Under the pieces are notes generated by a model. The model saw nothing but the letters and a program-made list of their open reading frames with translations. It had not been told where the DNA came from and ran no database searches. The position numbers and the translations under genes are program-made. This document shows positions 31,486 through 41,050 of a stretch of DNA of 47,618 nt, piece after piece. Origin of the DNA: Firmicutes bacterium M10-2 (GTDB lineage Bacteria; Bacillota_I; Bacilli_A; Erysipelotrichales; Erysipelotrichaceae); NCBI GenBank assembly GCA_000403415.2, contig KE159682.1, positions 1 to 47,618 on the forward strand. Direction: 5' to 3'. Within the stretch, counting starts at the first letter, position 1; every line of letters begins with the position of its first letter.

Positions 31486-31942
31486 ATTCATCATATTGTT
31501 TGACTAAAACTTCCTGTGTGAGAAAATCAATGAAGATCTGAAAAGCTTTCCGGTTTTCATCCTCATCCCAAACCTCGACAAATTGAGGCGTGACCTCGAC
31601 TAGGATTTCCGCATCTTCATGTGAGTATGCATTGTAAGACTGCCATAAAAACTTTTTATACAATTTTTCGAATATACGACCTTCTTCTTCAACCACAAGA
31701 CCTTTAATGTCTGCAATTCCCTCGATCTGTACCCCATTCCAACACATTGCCACACGTGGATTCTGCATGAGTTGCTTTGTTTTTCGGAAATTTTTATCCG
31801 TCTTAAAATAAATCCGATCATTATAAATTAAACAGCTCACATTGCGGACCATAGGATAGTCTTCATGGCAGCTCGCAAGAGCCATGATTTTCCAATCTCC
31901 AAGTTTTTGGAACATAATTTCTTTTGCTTCGATAAAATTCAT
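31484..31942 (-). CDS. Pyridoxamine 5'-phosphate oxidase-fold protein, probably flavin-binding
   Basis: This protein of 152 residues has the split-barrel fold of the PNPOx-like family, many of which bind FMN or F420. The pattern ALASCHEDYPMVRNVSCLIY, then IYFKTDKNFRKTKQLMQNPR and VAMCWNG, is typical of this family. The exact reaction is unknown. It starts 15 bases after ribU and shares its FMN riboswitch, which supports a flavin-linked role. General-stress 26-like proteins and heme-degrading HugZ-like proteins are possible relatives. Confidence 0.78.
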   Translation of the reverse strand: MNFIEAKEIMFQKLGDWKIMALASCHEDYPMVRNVSCLIYNDRIYFKTDKNFRKTKQLMQNPRVAMCWNGVQIEGIADIKGLVVEEEGRIFEKLYKKFLWQSYNAYSHEDAEILVEVTPQFVEVWDEDENRKAFQIFIDFLTQEVLVKQYDE

Positions 31943-31957
31943 ATTTTCCCTTTCCTT

Positions 31958-32605
31958 TTAAAACAGCCCATTGATCGTACACACAATAAGCGCAATCGAC
32001 ACAAACATAAATCCGCCTACGACAGCCATCGAGCGGCCAGTTGATACCGAAGAACTCTCCTTGACGAGTCCTGAATGCCGCAAAGCCGTTACGATCGGCT
32101 TATAAACAAATAACGTAATCCCTGAATTGATTCCACATTTCAATATGTTGAACGGAATGATTCCCGGCAACAGCAATCCTACAACGGCTTCTCTAGGCAT
32201 ATTGAAGTAAATCGGAGTGATGATATAATTCCACAATGTCATTGACACTGTACTGAATAACGTTCCTGCCAACAGCCCTACCATCGCACCGTTTTTTGTA
32301 TGCATCTTTTTATAAATAAAAGCTGCAGTACACGCAAATGTGCACGATGCGATCACATTCATCAGTACATCAAGTATCGTGCCTCCTCTAAAAAAAATTT
32401 CCAGTACCGAAGTGATCACGCTAATCACAAAAGCACTCATCGGCCCGTAAATAAAGCCGCCAATCACAATGATGATATCTTTCGGATCAAACTTTAAGAA
32501 AGATACCGCCGGCACAAGCGGAAAGGAGATCAACAAGTTCAGCACCATCGCCATTGCGCACAACAATCCAATCGTCGTAATCTTCTTTGTTTTCGAATTT
32601 CCCAT
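31958..32605 (-). CDS. ribU: Riboflavin ECF substrate-binding protein RibU
   Basis: This protein of 215 residues is a membrane S component that takes up riboflavin with the shared EcfA1-EcfA2-EcfT module encoded at 14106-16568. Six hydrophobic stretches are visible, and LKFDPKDIIIVIGGFIYGP (near 37-55) is a RibU signature. The FMN riboswitch directly upstream supports the substrate. I start at the ATG at 32605, eight bases after GGAGG; a GTG three codons earlier overlaps the ribosome binding site. The flavin-type gene downstream is in the same message. Confidence 0.92.
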   Translation of the reverse strand: MGNSKTKKITTIGLLCAMAMVLNLLISFPLVPAVSFLKFDPKDIIIVIGGFIYGPMSAFVISVITSVLEIFFRGGTILDVLMNVIASCTFACTAAFIYKKMHTKNGAMVGLLAGTLFSTVSMTLWNYIITPIYFNMPREAVVGLLLPGIIPFNILKCGINSGITLFVYKPIVTALRHSGLVKESSSVSTGRSMAVVGGFMFVSIALIVCTINGLF

Positions 32606-32621
32606 AATCGACACCTCCTAA

Positions 32622-32663
32622 AATAAGAAAACGCGCCTAAAATAAACTTCTAGGTGCGTTTTT
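32622..32663 (-). terminator. Riboswitch-controlled terminator ahead of ribU
   Basis: On the minus strand AAAACGCACCTA pairs with TAGGCGCGTTTT (one mismatch) and is followed by a T-rich stretch, just before the AGGAGG of ribU. It is the expression platform of the FMN riboswitch. Confidence 0.85.
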
Positions 32664-32688
32664 CGAACATTAAAAAATGTCAATAAAC

Positions 32689-32796
32689 TCTTCTTTCATC
32701 CAGACTTTAACTGTTGCTACTGGAATTTCACCAGTTCGGCCCGAAGGTTCGCGGAGTGTACCGCCAGTAGGGAATTACGCCCTGCCCTGAAGATTT
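32689..32796 (-). promoter_or_regulatory. FMN riboswitch (RFN element)
   Basis: The conserved RFN pieces appear in order on the minus strand: TCTTCAGGGCAGGG, TAATTCCCTACTGGCGGTA, GTGAAATTCC, and CTGGATGAAAGAAGA closing the first stem. When FMN is plentiful, the class usually favours termination, lowering ribU and the gene after it. This is one of the most recognisable riboswitches, and the sequence fit is clear. Confidence 0.95.
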
Positions 32797-32811
32797 ATTT
32801 TATGCAACATT

Positions 32812-32840
32812 ATTATATAAAATACCTCTATATTTGTAAA
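32812..32840 (-). promoter_or_regulatory. Promoter of the ribU unit
   Basis: On the minus strand TTTACA (32835-32840) and a perfect TATAAT (32812-32817) are separated by 17 bases, about 10 bases ahead of the riboswitch. The -35 starts next to the stop of the upstream gene. Confidence 0.8.
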
Positions 32841-32842
32841 CC

Positions 32843-33487
32843 TTATCGAGTACACGTTCTTAAAAAGTCATCAAGAATTCCCTTAAATTTTCTCTTTTCT
32901 ACGAAATAAGAAACGATCAGCACCACCAAGGTAAAGTCGATATTCGGCGGAAGCATCATCTTTAATAAAAAACTAAGCATAAAAGATAAAATATCCATCC
33001 ACAAAAAATTTTGACTTGTTGTACAATTTCTCAACATACGGTACTTTACACGCAAATTTACAAACAAGATGACAGCCCCAATAACCCCTACGATCGCATC
33101 CACAGAAAAATTAATGAAATAAGTTCCTGCCATTACAGCTCTTAAGAAAAACAACACCATCGTTCCGGTCATGATGATCATCAATCCCGTCATTGTGAAC
33201 TTTTCTTCATACCCTTTTTCTACTTCATACACTGTTTTCTTGAACGCCGAGGATTTGCGCCATGTTTGAATATTGGCCGTTGTTAATTTCATTTCTTTTC
33301 CGCGTTCTTGGGCATGATCGAATTTTTTCAAATAAAATGTCGCATACACGTCTTTTTTCAATCCATTCCAATCTTTTTGATCCAATGCATTGACAATTCG
33401 GAATAAGTTTTCGCCTTCATCTTTTTTTAAAGCATCCTGCAGTTCAATACTCATCCACTGCATTGACGAAGATTGCTTTTTCTTCAT
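32843..33487 (-). CDS. Membrane protein of unknown function
   Basis: I do not recognise this protein of 214 residues. The first 90 are soluble and charged. Then hydrophobic stretches follow near 100-120, 124-145, 162-180 and 182-195, suggesting about four membrane passes and a basic C terminus. The start overlaps the stop of the M18 aminopeptidase gene by four bases (ATGA), so the two are translated from one message. No functional inference is made beyond that link. Confidence 0.75.
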   Translation of the reverse strand: MKKKQSSSMQWMSIELQDALKKDEGENLFRIVNALDQKDWNGLKKDVYATFYLKKFDHAQERGKEMKLTTANIQTWRKSSAFKKTVYEVEKGYEEKFTMTGLMIIMTGTMVLFFLRAVMAGTYFINFSVDAIVGVIGAVILFVNLRVKYRMLRNCTTSQNFLWMDILSFMLSFLLKMMLPPNIDFTLVVLIVSYFVEKRKFKGILDDFLRTCTR

Positions 33488-34803
33488 TCAAAGCTCACCT
33501 GTTCGGATTCGTCGATACAGATATTCGTATTAAAATATTTTTCCAAAGCAGAAATCGCAAACGCTGTATCTTTCGATCCTGCCGTTTCATAACTTGAATG
33601 CATAGCCAATTGAGGCAACCCGATATCCACTGCATTCACAGATACTTGCGTATTTGAAAGATTTCCTAAAGTCGAACCGCCAATCTTGTCCGAACGATTC
33701 GCAAACGTTTGTACCGGAACATTCGCCACATTGCAAAGATGAGTAAAGATCGATCGCGAAAAAGCATCCGTTGTATACTTTTGATTGGCCGCTTCTTTGA
33801 TAACCAGTCCTTGATTCATTCGTGCTCCATTGTTCACATCCGTTTCTTCCGGATGATTCGGATGGATCGCATGCGCATTGTCACAAGAAACCATGAACGA
33901 GCGTGCAATTGCCTGATAGTATTCATCTTCGCTTTTTCCTAAATTGATATTGATACGCGATAAAGTATCTTTTAAGAAAGTGGACATCGCTCCTTGCTTG
34001 GTATTCGAACCAACTTCTTCATTATCGAAGCAGCAGTACACATTGATCGCTTTATCGTTTTCCGCATTCAAGAAAGCTTTTAAAGAAACAAACGCACATT
34101 GAAGATCATCAAGTTTAGGAGATGAAACGAACTCGTTTTCATAACCCCAGACTACACCTTTTTGGCGATTGACCAAAAATAAATCTTTTCCTAAAATATT
34201 CGATACATCGGTTCCAATCTCTTTTGCGAGCATACGATCAAATTCATCTTTCTTTAATGCTCCTGCCGAAAAAAGAGGGCAAAGATCCACAGCACGATTA
34301 TATTTATATCCATCATTCACTGTTCTGTTAAAATGAATCGCAACGTTCGGAATTAACAAAATATCTTTATCAATATAGACTAATTTATTAACAAGGGATT
34401 CATTTTCTTTAACAAGAACACGCCCTGCAACCGATAGCGGACGATCGAACCATGTATTATCGATCATTCCCCCGTACGCTTCCACATTTAATTTAATATA
34501 CTCGCCTGCCGAAGTCAGTTCAGCCACTGATTTTATTTTATAAGTTGGAGAATCCGAATGAGCAGCAGTCATTTGAAAATGATAATCACTGAGGTCCCTA
34601 CCGACCTTAAACGCGATCACGCTTGTATTGTTACGCGTAGTATAATACTTTCCGCCCTTCACAAGATCCCATTTTTTTCCTTCAGGTAAATATTGAAAAT
34701 TATTTTTCTCTAAATACGTTTTAATTGTATGGATCGAATGAAACATGCTTGGGCTTGATTCGATAAACTCAATTAATTCATTGGAAATTTCTAAATAATT
34801 CAT
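33484..34803 (-). CDS. M18-family aminopeptidase
   Basis: This protein of 439 residues is a cytosolic zinc aminopeptidase that removes N-terminal residues, often acidic ones, from peptides. The metal ligands are in AAHSDSPTYK (His82, family first ligand), FDNEEVGSNT with its Asp and Glu pair, SCDNAHA, and LAMHSSYETAG near the end. An inserted TET-like domain is in the middle. The length fits DNPEP/ApeB-type enzymes. A good GGAGG site precedes the ATG, and the membrane protein gene follows with a four-base overlap. Confidence 0.92.
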   Translation of the reverse strand: MNYLEISNELIEFIESSPSMFHSIHTIKTYLEKNNFQYLPEGKKWDLVKGGKYYTTRNNTSVIAFKVGRDLSDYHFQMTAAHSDSPTYKIKSVAELTSAGEYIKLNVEAYGGMIDNTWFDRPLSVAGRVLVKENESLVNKLVYIDKDILLIPNVAIHFNRTVNDGYKYNRAVDLCPLFSAGALKKDEFDRMLAKEIGTDVSNILGKDLFLVNRQKGVVWGYENEFVSSPKLDDLQCAFVSLKAFLNAENDKAINVYCCFDNEEVGSNTKQGAMSTFLKDTLSRININLGKSEDEYYQAIARSFMVSCDNAHAIHPNHPEETDVNNGARMNQGLVIKEAANQKYTTDAFSRSIFTHLCNVANVPVQTFANRSDKIGGSTLGNLSNTQVSVNAVDIGLPQLAMHSSYETAGSKDTAFAISALEKYFNTNICIDESEQVSFE

Positions 34804-34819
34804 ATGTATTCCTCCTTGT

Positions 34820-34831
34820 TGTAGTGTACCA
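34820..34831 (-). promoter_or_regulatory. Candidate promoter of the M18 gene
   Basis: On the minus strand TGGTACACT is an extended -10 element, with the TACACT at 34823-34828 about 20 bases before the ATG. No clear -35 is seen. Confidence 0.35.
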
Positions 34832-34868
34832 TTTCTTCGCTGAAAATGATATTCACAACAACATGATA

Positions 34869-34900
34869 TAAAAAAGGAAACCGAAACTCGATTTCCTTTT
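34869..34900 (-). terminator. Terminator of the permease gene
   Basis: On the minus strand AAAGGAAA pairs with TTTCCTTT around an 11-base loop and runs into T residues, directly after the permease stop. Confidence 0.8.
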
Positions 34901-34910
34901 CCACTTTCTA

Positions 34911-36380
34911 TTATTGAACTTCTGTAGTTCCATCTCTTTCATCTTGGCGTTTTCTGATTTCAGGCATGATCAAGCCCAAGATCAAGAAAACGAAAGGTGA
35001 TAAAGCATTGAAGATCGTACGAACCGGATCCCCGGCAGCATACATTCCTAAAATACAGCAAATTGCTGTAACCGCAAAACACCAAACCCCGAAAAATATT
35101 GCCACTTTGTTGTTTTTAACAAACATATATTCTCGCGGAAATTTACCAGTAAGCTTGCGGAGCATGATGTACGCGAAGAATACCCATAAATAACGTAGTG
35201 GCATACAGACAGAATTCAAACGAGTCAACCATGCGATGATATCTGAAGCATCTTTTCCGAGTAGTTGAATCAAAATAATCGATCCGGATAATACGACAAT
35301 CAATTTGATTCCATTGACATAAGCACCTTTTGAATTTTGCTTGAGCAATTGTTTAGGAACAAACTGACGTGCATTGCCATCATCAAGAAGCATTCGCAAC
35401 GGAGCATCGATACTCAATACCAATGTAGAGAATTGTCCGATCGCATTGCATGCACCATAGAAAATCACGAACAAGTTGCCAACATGGTAATATTCGCCAA
35501 GTCGCTGGAACGCTTCATAAGCGCCGTTCGCAATAAACGAAGCTTGAGCTTCTCCACTGATTTCTGCGCCAGAGAACATCATACCCAACGCAACGGTTCC
35601 CAAGATTGCACAAATCATAACCATGATTGCCAATGCAATCATACCTTTCGGAAAGTTTTTAGCCGGTTTATCGACTTTGTTGACATATGGTGAAATTTTC
35701 TCACATCCTCCGACCGCAAAGATCAAAATCGATAAAGATGTAAAATATTCCACATTAAACTTAGGAATCAAAGCATCCCAGCTCCAATCGAGCGGAACAT
35801 AAGAAGCCTGCGGATTGATTACCGGTGCTGCGATCATCATCAAGATGAAAAGGATCGACATCACAAACATACTTGATCCGGCAGCTGTAGTGAGCGCTTT
35901 CAGCGGACTCAATCCTTTTGATGCAACCCAGCAGAAGATCAAGAATACCACTCCGGTAGCTAATTGAATTTGCCATGTCGGTAATGCATCATACCAATCA
36001 TTGCTCAGAGTCATCCATGCTAAAGCTTTTAGACCTCCTGAACCTTTTGATGCAATATACGGGATATGAACTACCCAATACGTGTAACCAGCATAATAAG
36101 CAAGCTTAGGATTCGTTGTTTCCAAAATCCATGATGTAACGCCTCCGCCCGCATTTTTAAATGCCGATCCAAGCTCACCAACCATCAATGCATAAGGGAC
36201 AAAATAAAGCACAAAGACCATGATCCATGAAAAGATAACTTGTGTGCCATGGAAGTAGCCAAATCCATTTGTGACATTTCCAAATCCCCAAACGGTTGAA
36301 AAAGCCATAAAGGCAAGCATATACCATTTGATTTTTGATGAATTGGATGTTGCTTGATTTGTTGAACTGTCTTTAGACAT
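34911..36380 (-). CDS. APC-family amino acid permease, YjeM/GadC-like
   Basis: This protein of 489 residues is a polytopic amino acid transporter with about 12 hydrophobic segments from residue 18 onward. The first helix has FSTVWGFGNVTNGFGYFHGT, with glycine-rich breaks typical of the APC fold. The permease resembles YjeM and the glutamate/GABA antiporter group, but the substrate is not known; no gad genes are nearby. I start at the ATG at 36380 with AAGGAG upstream; an ORF 48 codons longer reads into the tuf terminator and is rejected. It stands between tuf and the M18 gene as its own unit. Confidence 0.85.
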   Translation of the reverse strand: MSKDSSTNQATSNSSKIKWYMLAFMAFSTVWGFGNVTNGFGYFHGTQVIFSWIMVFVLYFVPYALMVGELGSAFKNAGGGVTSWILETTNPKLAYYAGYTYWVVHIPYIASKGSGGLKALAWMTLSNDWYDALPTWQIQLATGVVFLIFCWVASKGLSPLKALTTAAGSSMFVMSILFILMMIAAPVINPQASYVPLDWSWDALIPKFNVEYFTSLSILIFAVGGCEKISPYVNKVDKPAKNFPKGMIALAIMVMICAILGTVALGMMFSGAEISGEAQASFIANGAYEAFQRLGEYYHVGNLFVIFYGACNAIGQFSTLVLSIDAPLRMLLDDGNARQFVPKQLLKQNSKGAYVNGIKLIVVLSGSIILIQLLGKDASDIIAWLTRLNSVCMPLRYLWVFFAYIMLRKLTGKFPREYMFVKNNKVAIFFGVWCFAVTAICCILGMYAAGDPVRTIFNALSPFVFLILGLIMPEIRKRQDERDGTTEVQ

Positions 36381-36494
36381 TAAATAAAGCTCCTTTCTTA
36401 TAAGCCATAATAAAGCTAAACATAATTCTGAAAATGTGTCAAACTTTTGATGAAAAAACTTGTAAGTACCCTTGATCCGTTGGAAAAAGGAAGC

Positions 36495-36521
36495 AAAAAA
36501 AAGATAGCCGAAGCTATCTTT
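36495..36521 (-). terminator. Terminator of the str operon
   Basis: On the minus strand AAAGATAGC, a TTCG tetraloop and GCTATCTTT are followed by T residues. This is a textbook intrinsic terminator 20 bases after the tuf stop. Confidence 0.93.
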
Positions 36522-36542
36522 CATATCATATACGTTCTTTGA

Positions 36543-37727
36543 TTACCCAACGATTTCAGTAACGTTTCCGGCACCAACTGTATGGCCACCTTCACGAATA
36601 GAGAATTTCGTTCCGTTTTCAAGAGCGATTGGAGCGATCAATTCAACGTTCATTTCTACGTTATCGCCAGGCATTACCATGTCAGTTCCTTCTGGAAGAG
36701 TGATAACACCAGTAACGTCAGTTGTACGGAAGTAGAACTGAGGACGGTAGTTAGAAACGAATGGAGTATGACGTCCACCTTCTTCTTTGCTCAATACATA
36801 AACTTGAGCCTTGAAAGTTGTATGAGGGTTAACGCTTCCTGGCTTAGCAAGAACTTGTCCACGTTGGATTTCATCACGTGCAACACCACGAAGAAGTGCA
36901 CCGATGTTATCTCCGGCTTGAGCTTCATCCAATTGTTTGTGGAACATTTCAAGACCAGTCAATACAGATTTACGTGTAGGTTTGATACCAACGATTTCAA
37001 CTTCATCACCAAGGTGAGCTGTACCACGTTCAACACGTCCCGTAGCAACAGTACCACGACCAGAAATTGTCATAACGTCTTCAACTGCCATCAAGAATGG
37101 TTTATCAACATCACGTTCTGGATCTGGAATCCAAGAATCAACAGCATCCATCAATTCATCGATTGATGCTTCGTATTTTGCATCTCCTTCAAGAGCTTTC
37201 AAAGCAGAACCGCGGATGATTGGAGTTTCGTCTCCATCAAATCCGTATTCGTTAAGAAGTTCACGAACTTCCATTTCAACAAGGTCAACCAATTCTTCAT
37301 CGTCAACCATGTCGCATTTGTTCAAGTAAACAACGATATAAGGAACACCTACTTGGCGAGCAAGAAGGATATGTTCACGAGTCTGAGGCATAGGTCCATC
37401 AGAAGCCGCAACAACAAGGATCGCACCATCCATTTGTGCTGCACCAGTGATCATGTTCTTAACGTAGTCAGCATGTCCCGGGCAGTCAACGTGTGCATAG
37501 TGACGGTTTTCAGTTTGGTACTCAACGTGTGCAGTGTTGATCGTGATTCCACGTTCTTTTTCTTCTGGTGCACCGTCGATTTCATCATAAGCTTCCGCTT
37601 TAGCCATACCTTTTTTAGCCAAAACGCTAGTAATAGCTGCAGTTAATGTCGTTTTACCATGGTCAACGTGACCGATCGTACCGATATTAACATGAGTTTT
37701 ACTTCTGTCAAATTTTTCCTTAGCCAT
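36543..37727 (-). CDS. tuf: Translation elongation factor Tu
   Basis: This protein of 394 residues delivers aminoacyl-tRNA to the ribosome. P-loop GHVDHGKT (19-26), DCPGHADY (switch II) and NKCD (GTP specificity) are visible, followed by domains 2 and 3. It is the last gene of the rpsL-rpsG-fusA-tuf operon and is followed by a strong terminator. It also has a candidate promoter of its own in the 89-base gap after fusA, in line with its high demand. Confidence 0.98.
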   Translation of the reverse strand: MAKEKFDRSKTHVNIGTIGHVDHGKTTLTAAITSVLAKKGMAKAEAYDEIDGAPEEKERGITINTAHVEYQTENRHYAHVDCPGHADYVKNMITGAAQMDGAILVVAASDGPMPQTREHILLARQVGVPYIVVYLNKCDMVDDEELVDLVEMEVRELLNEYGFDGDETPIIRGSALKALEGDAKYEASIDELMDAVDSWIPDPERDVDKPFLMAVEDVMTISGRGTVATGRVERGTAHLGDEVEIVGIKPTRKSVLTGLEMFHKQLDEAQAGDNIGALLRGVARDEIQRGQVLAKPGSVNPHTTFKAQVYVLSKEEGGRHTPFVSNYRPQFYFRTTDVTGVITLPEGTDMVMPGDNVEMNVELIAPIALENGTKFSIREGGHTVGAGNVTEIVG

Positions 37728-37773
37728 TTAAATTTTCCTCCTAAATGCTAATTATTCATAATAATTCAGTTCA

Positions 37774-37802
37774 ATTTTAATGCAATAAGTCATTAAAATC
37801 AA
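37774..37802 (-). promoter_or_regulatory. Candidate internal promoter of tuf
   Basis: On the minus strand TTGATT (37797-37802) and TAAAAT (37774-37779) are 17 bases apart in the fusA-tuf gap. It would give extra tuf transcript independent of the rest of the operon. Confidence 0.55.
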
Positions 37803-37816
37803 CCTAATATTAGGAA

Positions 37817-39895
37817 TTAATCGTGCGCTGTAGCGCTTTCTTTAATGATCTTTTCTGAAATGCTCTTTGGTACTTCAGAGTAATGATCAAATTTCATCGA
37901 GTAGTTTCCACGACCTTGAGTGAAACCACGTAAATCCGTTACATATCCGAACATTTCCGAAAGCGGGATCATAGCACGAACAATGATCGCATTTCCACGT
38001 TCTTCTTGATCTGTAATTTGACCACGACGACTTGAAACGTCACCCATTACCGAACCTAAATATTCAGCTGGAGCTGTCACTTCAACAAACATAATCGGTT
38101 CCAACAATACTGGCTTACATTTCTTTCCGGCTTCACGCAATGCCATGCTGGCCGCAATCTTATATGCCATTTCCGAAGAATCGACATCATGATAAGATCC
38201 ATCAAACAATGTTGCTTTTACATCGATTACAGGATATCCTGCGATCATACCGTTTTCAAGAGCGGCTTCAAGACCTTCTTGAGTTGGCTTAATGTATTCA
38301 CGAGGAACGCTACCTCCGACGATCGCATCAACGAATTCAAATCCTTTTCCTTCATTTGGCTCGAATTTGATCCAAACATGACCGTACTGTCCACGACCAC
38401 CGGACTGACGAATATATTTTCCTTCGCATTCTGCCCCTTGGCGAATCGTTTCGCGATAAGCAACTTGTGGTTGACCAACAACTGCTTCGACTTTAAACTC
38501 ACGACGTAGACGATCTACAATAATGTCCAGGTGAAGTTCACCGACACCGGCAATAATTGTTTGACCAGTTTCTTCGTTCGTATAAGTTTTGAATGTAGGA
38601 TCTTCTTCAGCAAGTTTTGCAAGAGCAAGACCCATCTTATCTTGATCCGCTTTTGTTTTCGGTTCAAGCGACAATTCGATCACTGGTTCTGGGAATTCCA
38701 TAGATTCCAGGATGATCGGATTTTTTTCATCGCAAAGTGTATCCCCTGTTGTTGTATTTTTCAATCCAACAGCAGCCGCGATATCCCCTGCATATACTTC
38801 AGAGATTTCTTTACGAGCGTTTGCATGCATTTGCACAATACGTCCGAAACGTTCTCTTTTATCTTTATTCGAATTCAGCACATAGCTTCCTGAAGTGGCT
38901 GTTCCTGAATATACACGGAAGAAAGACAACTTTCCAACAAACGGGTCTGTTGCAATCTTAAATGCAAGAGCAGAGAAAGGTTCTTCATCGCTCGCATGGC
39001 GTTCATCAGGCTGACCGTCCAAAGTCGTTCCTTTGATTGCAGGAATATCTAATGGTGACGGTAAGTAATCAACAACCGCATCAAGTACCATTTGAACACC
39101 TTTGTTCTTGTAAGCAGAACCACACAATACAGGGAAGAAATCACCGCTGCATACCGCAATACGCAATACACGCTTAATTTCTTCAACACTTGGTTCTTCG
39201 CCTTCCAACACTTGCATCATAAGATCTTCATCATAATCTGCTAAGTATTCAAGAAGTTTCATACGGTATTCTTCTGTCAGATCAACAAGATCTTCAGGAA
39301 TTTCCGTTACTTCGATATCTGTACCTAAATCGTTTTTATAAATTTCCGCTTTTCTTTCAATAATATCTACGATACCAGTGAAATCAGATTCAGCTCCGAT
39401 TGGGAGTTGAATTGGACAAGACTTTGCCCCTAAACGATCAATGATCGTATTGCAAGACATAATAAAGTCAGCACCCGTTGCATCCATCTTATTGACAAAT
39501 ACAATACGAGGCACACCGTATTCTGTCGCTTGACGCCATACAGTTTCTGTTTGTGGTTCAACACCAGCTTTGGCATCCAATACTGTAACTGCACCATCCA
39601 ATACACGAAGGGAACGTTCAACTTCTACAGTGAAGTCAACGTGGCCCGGAGTATCGATGATGTTGATACGGCAACCTTTCCAATGGCAAGTTGTAGCAGC
39701 CGAAGTAATCGTGATACCACGTTCTTGTTCCTGCTCCATCCAGTCCATCGTACTCGCGCCATCATGTGTTTCACCAATTTTATGGTTTACACCAGTATAG
39801 TAAAGGATACGTTCTGTCGTTGTCGTTTTTCCGGCGTCAATATGCGCCATGATACCAATATTGCGAGTATCTTTTAATAAATATTCTCTTGGCAT
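37817..39895 (-). CDS. fusA: Translation elongation factor G
   Basis: This protein of 692 residues drives ribosomal translocation. P-loop AHIDAGKT (17-24), [12 protein letters not shown], and the domain [18 protein letters not shown] with the conserved His near [10 protein letters not shown] are all present. The length is normal. It follows rpsG by 20 bases and precedes tuf. I see no sign of a paralogue-type change such as in FusB partners or tetracycline-resistance proteins. Confidence 0.98.
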   Translation of the reverse strand: MPREYLLKDTRNIGIMAHIDAGKTTTTERILYYTGVNHKIGETHDGASTMDWMEQEQERGITITSAATTCHWKGCRINIIDTPGHVDFTVEVERSLRVLDGAVTVLDAKAGVEPQTETVWRQATEYGVPRIVFVNKMDATGADFIMSCNTIIDRLGAKSCPIQLPIGAESDFTGIVDIIERKAEIYKNDLGTDIEVTEIPEDLVDLTEEYRMKLLEYLADYDEDLMMQVLEGEEPSVEEIKRVLRIAVCSGDFFPVLCGSAYKNKGVQMVLDAVVDYLPSPLDIPAIKGTTLDGQPDERHASDEEPFSALAFKIATDPFVGKLSFFRVYSGTATSGSYVLNSNKDKRERFGRIVQMHANARKEISEVYAGDIAAAVGLKNTTTGDTLCDEKNPIILESMEFPEPVIELSLEPKTKADQDKMGLALAKLAEEDPTFKTYTNEETGQTIIAGVGELHLDIIVDRLRREFKVEAVVGQPQVAYRETIRQGAECEGKYIRQSGGRGQYGHVWIKFEPNEGKGFEFVDAIVGGSVPREYIKPTQEGLEAALENGMIAGYPVIDVKATLFDGSYHDVDSSEMAYKIAASMALREAGKKCKPVLLEPIMFVEVTAPAEYLGSVMGDVSSRRGQITDQEERGNAIIVRAMIPLSEMFGYVTDLRGFTQGRGNYSMKFDHYSEVPKSISEKIIKESATAHD

Positions 39896-39915
39896 TTAAC
39901 CGACATCCTTTCTTT

Positions 39916-40386
39916 TTACCAGCGGTAATGTGCAAATGCTTTATTAGCTTCTGCCATTTTATGAACAGATTCACGTTTTTTAACACTTGCTCCAGTGTTA
40001 TTTGCTGCATCGATGATTTCCGCAGCAAGACGTTGCTCCATTGTTTTTTCATTGCGTAGACGCGCATAATTTACCAACCAGCGCAGTCCCAATGTCAAAC
40101 GACGTTCGTCACTGACTTCAACCGGAACTTGGTAGTTTGCACCTCCGACACGACGAGCTTTCAGCTCAAGTTGAGGCATTACATTTTCCAATGCTTCCTC
40201 GAAAACTTCCATAGGTTGTTTTCCTGTTTTCACTTCTACAATATCAAATGCATTGTACAAGATTTTTTGAGCAGTCCCTCTTTTACCATCGATCATGATC
40301 TTATTGATCAGACGAGTAACCAGCTTAGAGTTGTAAATAGGGTCTACTAGTACATCACGTTTAGCGATATGTCCTTTTCTAGGCAT
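39916..40386 (-). CDS. rpsG: Ribosomal protein S7
   Basis: This protein of 156 residues organises the head of the small subunit near the E site and is the usual repressor of the str operon in E. coli. [20 protein letters not shown] and the beta-hairpin [20 protein letters not shown] are typical. The end [13 protein letters not shown] is common to the family. It lies 26 bases after rpsL. Confidence 0.97.
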   Translation of the reverse strand: MPRKGHIAKRDVLVDPIYNSKLVTRLINKIMIDGKRGTAQKILYNAFDIVEVKTGKQPMEVFEEALENVMPQLELKARRVGGANYQVPVEVSDERRLTLGLRWLVNYARLRNEKTMEQRLAAEIIDAANNTGASVKKRESVHKMAEANKAFAHYRW

Positions 40387-40412
40387 AGTTTATTTCTCCT
40401 TTCACGATCGAT

Positions 40413-40826
40413 TTATTTCTTAGGTTTTTTCGTTCCGTATAATGAACGAGATTGTTTACGGTCATTTACTCCCGCGCAGTCAAGAGTACCGCGAATAATG
40501 TGGTAACGCACACCTGGCAAGTCCTTAACACGACCTCCACGGATTAACACGACACTGTGTTCTTGAAGATTGTGTCCAATTCCAGGAATATAAGCAGTAA
40601 CTTCCATTCCGTTTGACAAACGAACACGGGCATATTTACGAAGCGCTGAGTTTGGTTTCTTTGGTGTCATCGTACCAACACGAGTACATACTCCGCGTTT
40701 TTGAGGAGATGAAAGATTTGTCGGTTTAGATTTCAAAGAGTTATAACCACGATTCAATGCCGGTGATTTTGATACATTTTGACTAGCCTTGCGACCTCTT
40801 CTGATCAACTGATTGATTGTAGGCAT
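40413..40826 (-). CDS. rpsL: Ribosomal protein S12
   Basis: This protein of 137 residues is at the decoding centre. [12 protein letters not shown] at the start and the two loops [17 protein letters not shown] and [11 protein letters not shown], where streptomycin-resistance changes occur in other species, look wild type (the KPNS lysine is present). It is the first gene of the str operon, with a promoter and leader hairpin upstream. Confidence 0.98.
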   Translation of the reverse strand: MPTINQLIRRGRKASQNVSKSPALNRGYNSLKSKPTNLSSPQKRGVCTRVGTMTPKKPNSALRKYARVRLSNGMEVTAYIPGIGHNLQEHSVVLIRGGRVKDLPGVRYHIIRGTLDCAGVNDRKQSRSLYGTKKPKK

Positions 40827-40899
40827 AAGATCCTCCTTCCAAATTTACTGTTTAATTTAAGTACACGAATCCGGGCGGTTCATCTTATGCCCAATTTTT

Positions 40900-40919
40900 A
40901 AGGTCCACAATTGGACCTT
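40900..40919 (-). promoter_or_regulatory. Hairpin in the str operon leader
   Basis: AAGGTCCA pairs with TGGACCTT around a four-base loop, about 75 bases before rpsL and 15 bases after the promoter. No T-run follows on the transcript, so it does not look like a terminator; a regulatory or stabilising role is possible. Confidence 0.5.
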
Positions 40920-40934
40920 GCGCGTACGTTTAAT

Positions 40935-40963
40935 AGGATATTCCTTTATTTAATAAATGTCAA
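40935..40963 (-). promoter_or_regulatory. Promoter of the str operon
   Basis: On the minus strand TTGACA (40958-40963) and TATCCT (40935-40940) are separated by 17 bases, giving a leader of about 100 bases before rpsL. Confidence 0.75.
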
Positions 40964-41019
40964 CTGTTTTTTTCGAATTTTGTTCAATCAAATTACTTCT
41001 TAGAAAGCGTGCCTCGGAT

Positions 41020-41025
41020 TATAAT
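41020..41025 (+). promoter_or_regulatory. Candidate -10 of the plus-strand HAD gene
   Basis: A perfect TATAAT lies about 25 bases before the ATG at 41051. The hexamer 17 bases upstream is TTCTTA, a poor -35. Confidence 0.45.
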
Positions 41026-41050
41026 AAACATTAAGAAAAGAGGAATACAC

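Noticed and set aside
36582-37166. Plus-strand frame of 194 codons opposite tuf
   Set aside because: Long antisense frames are usual opposite highly biased genes; the composition is a mirror of EF-Tu codons.
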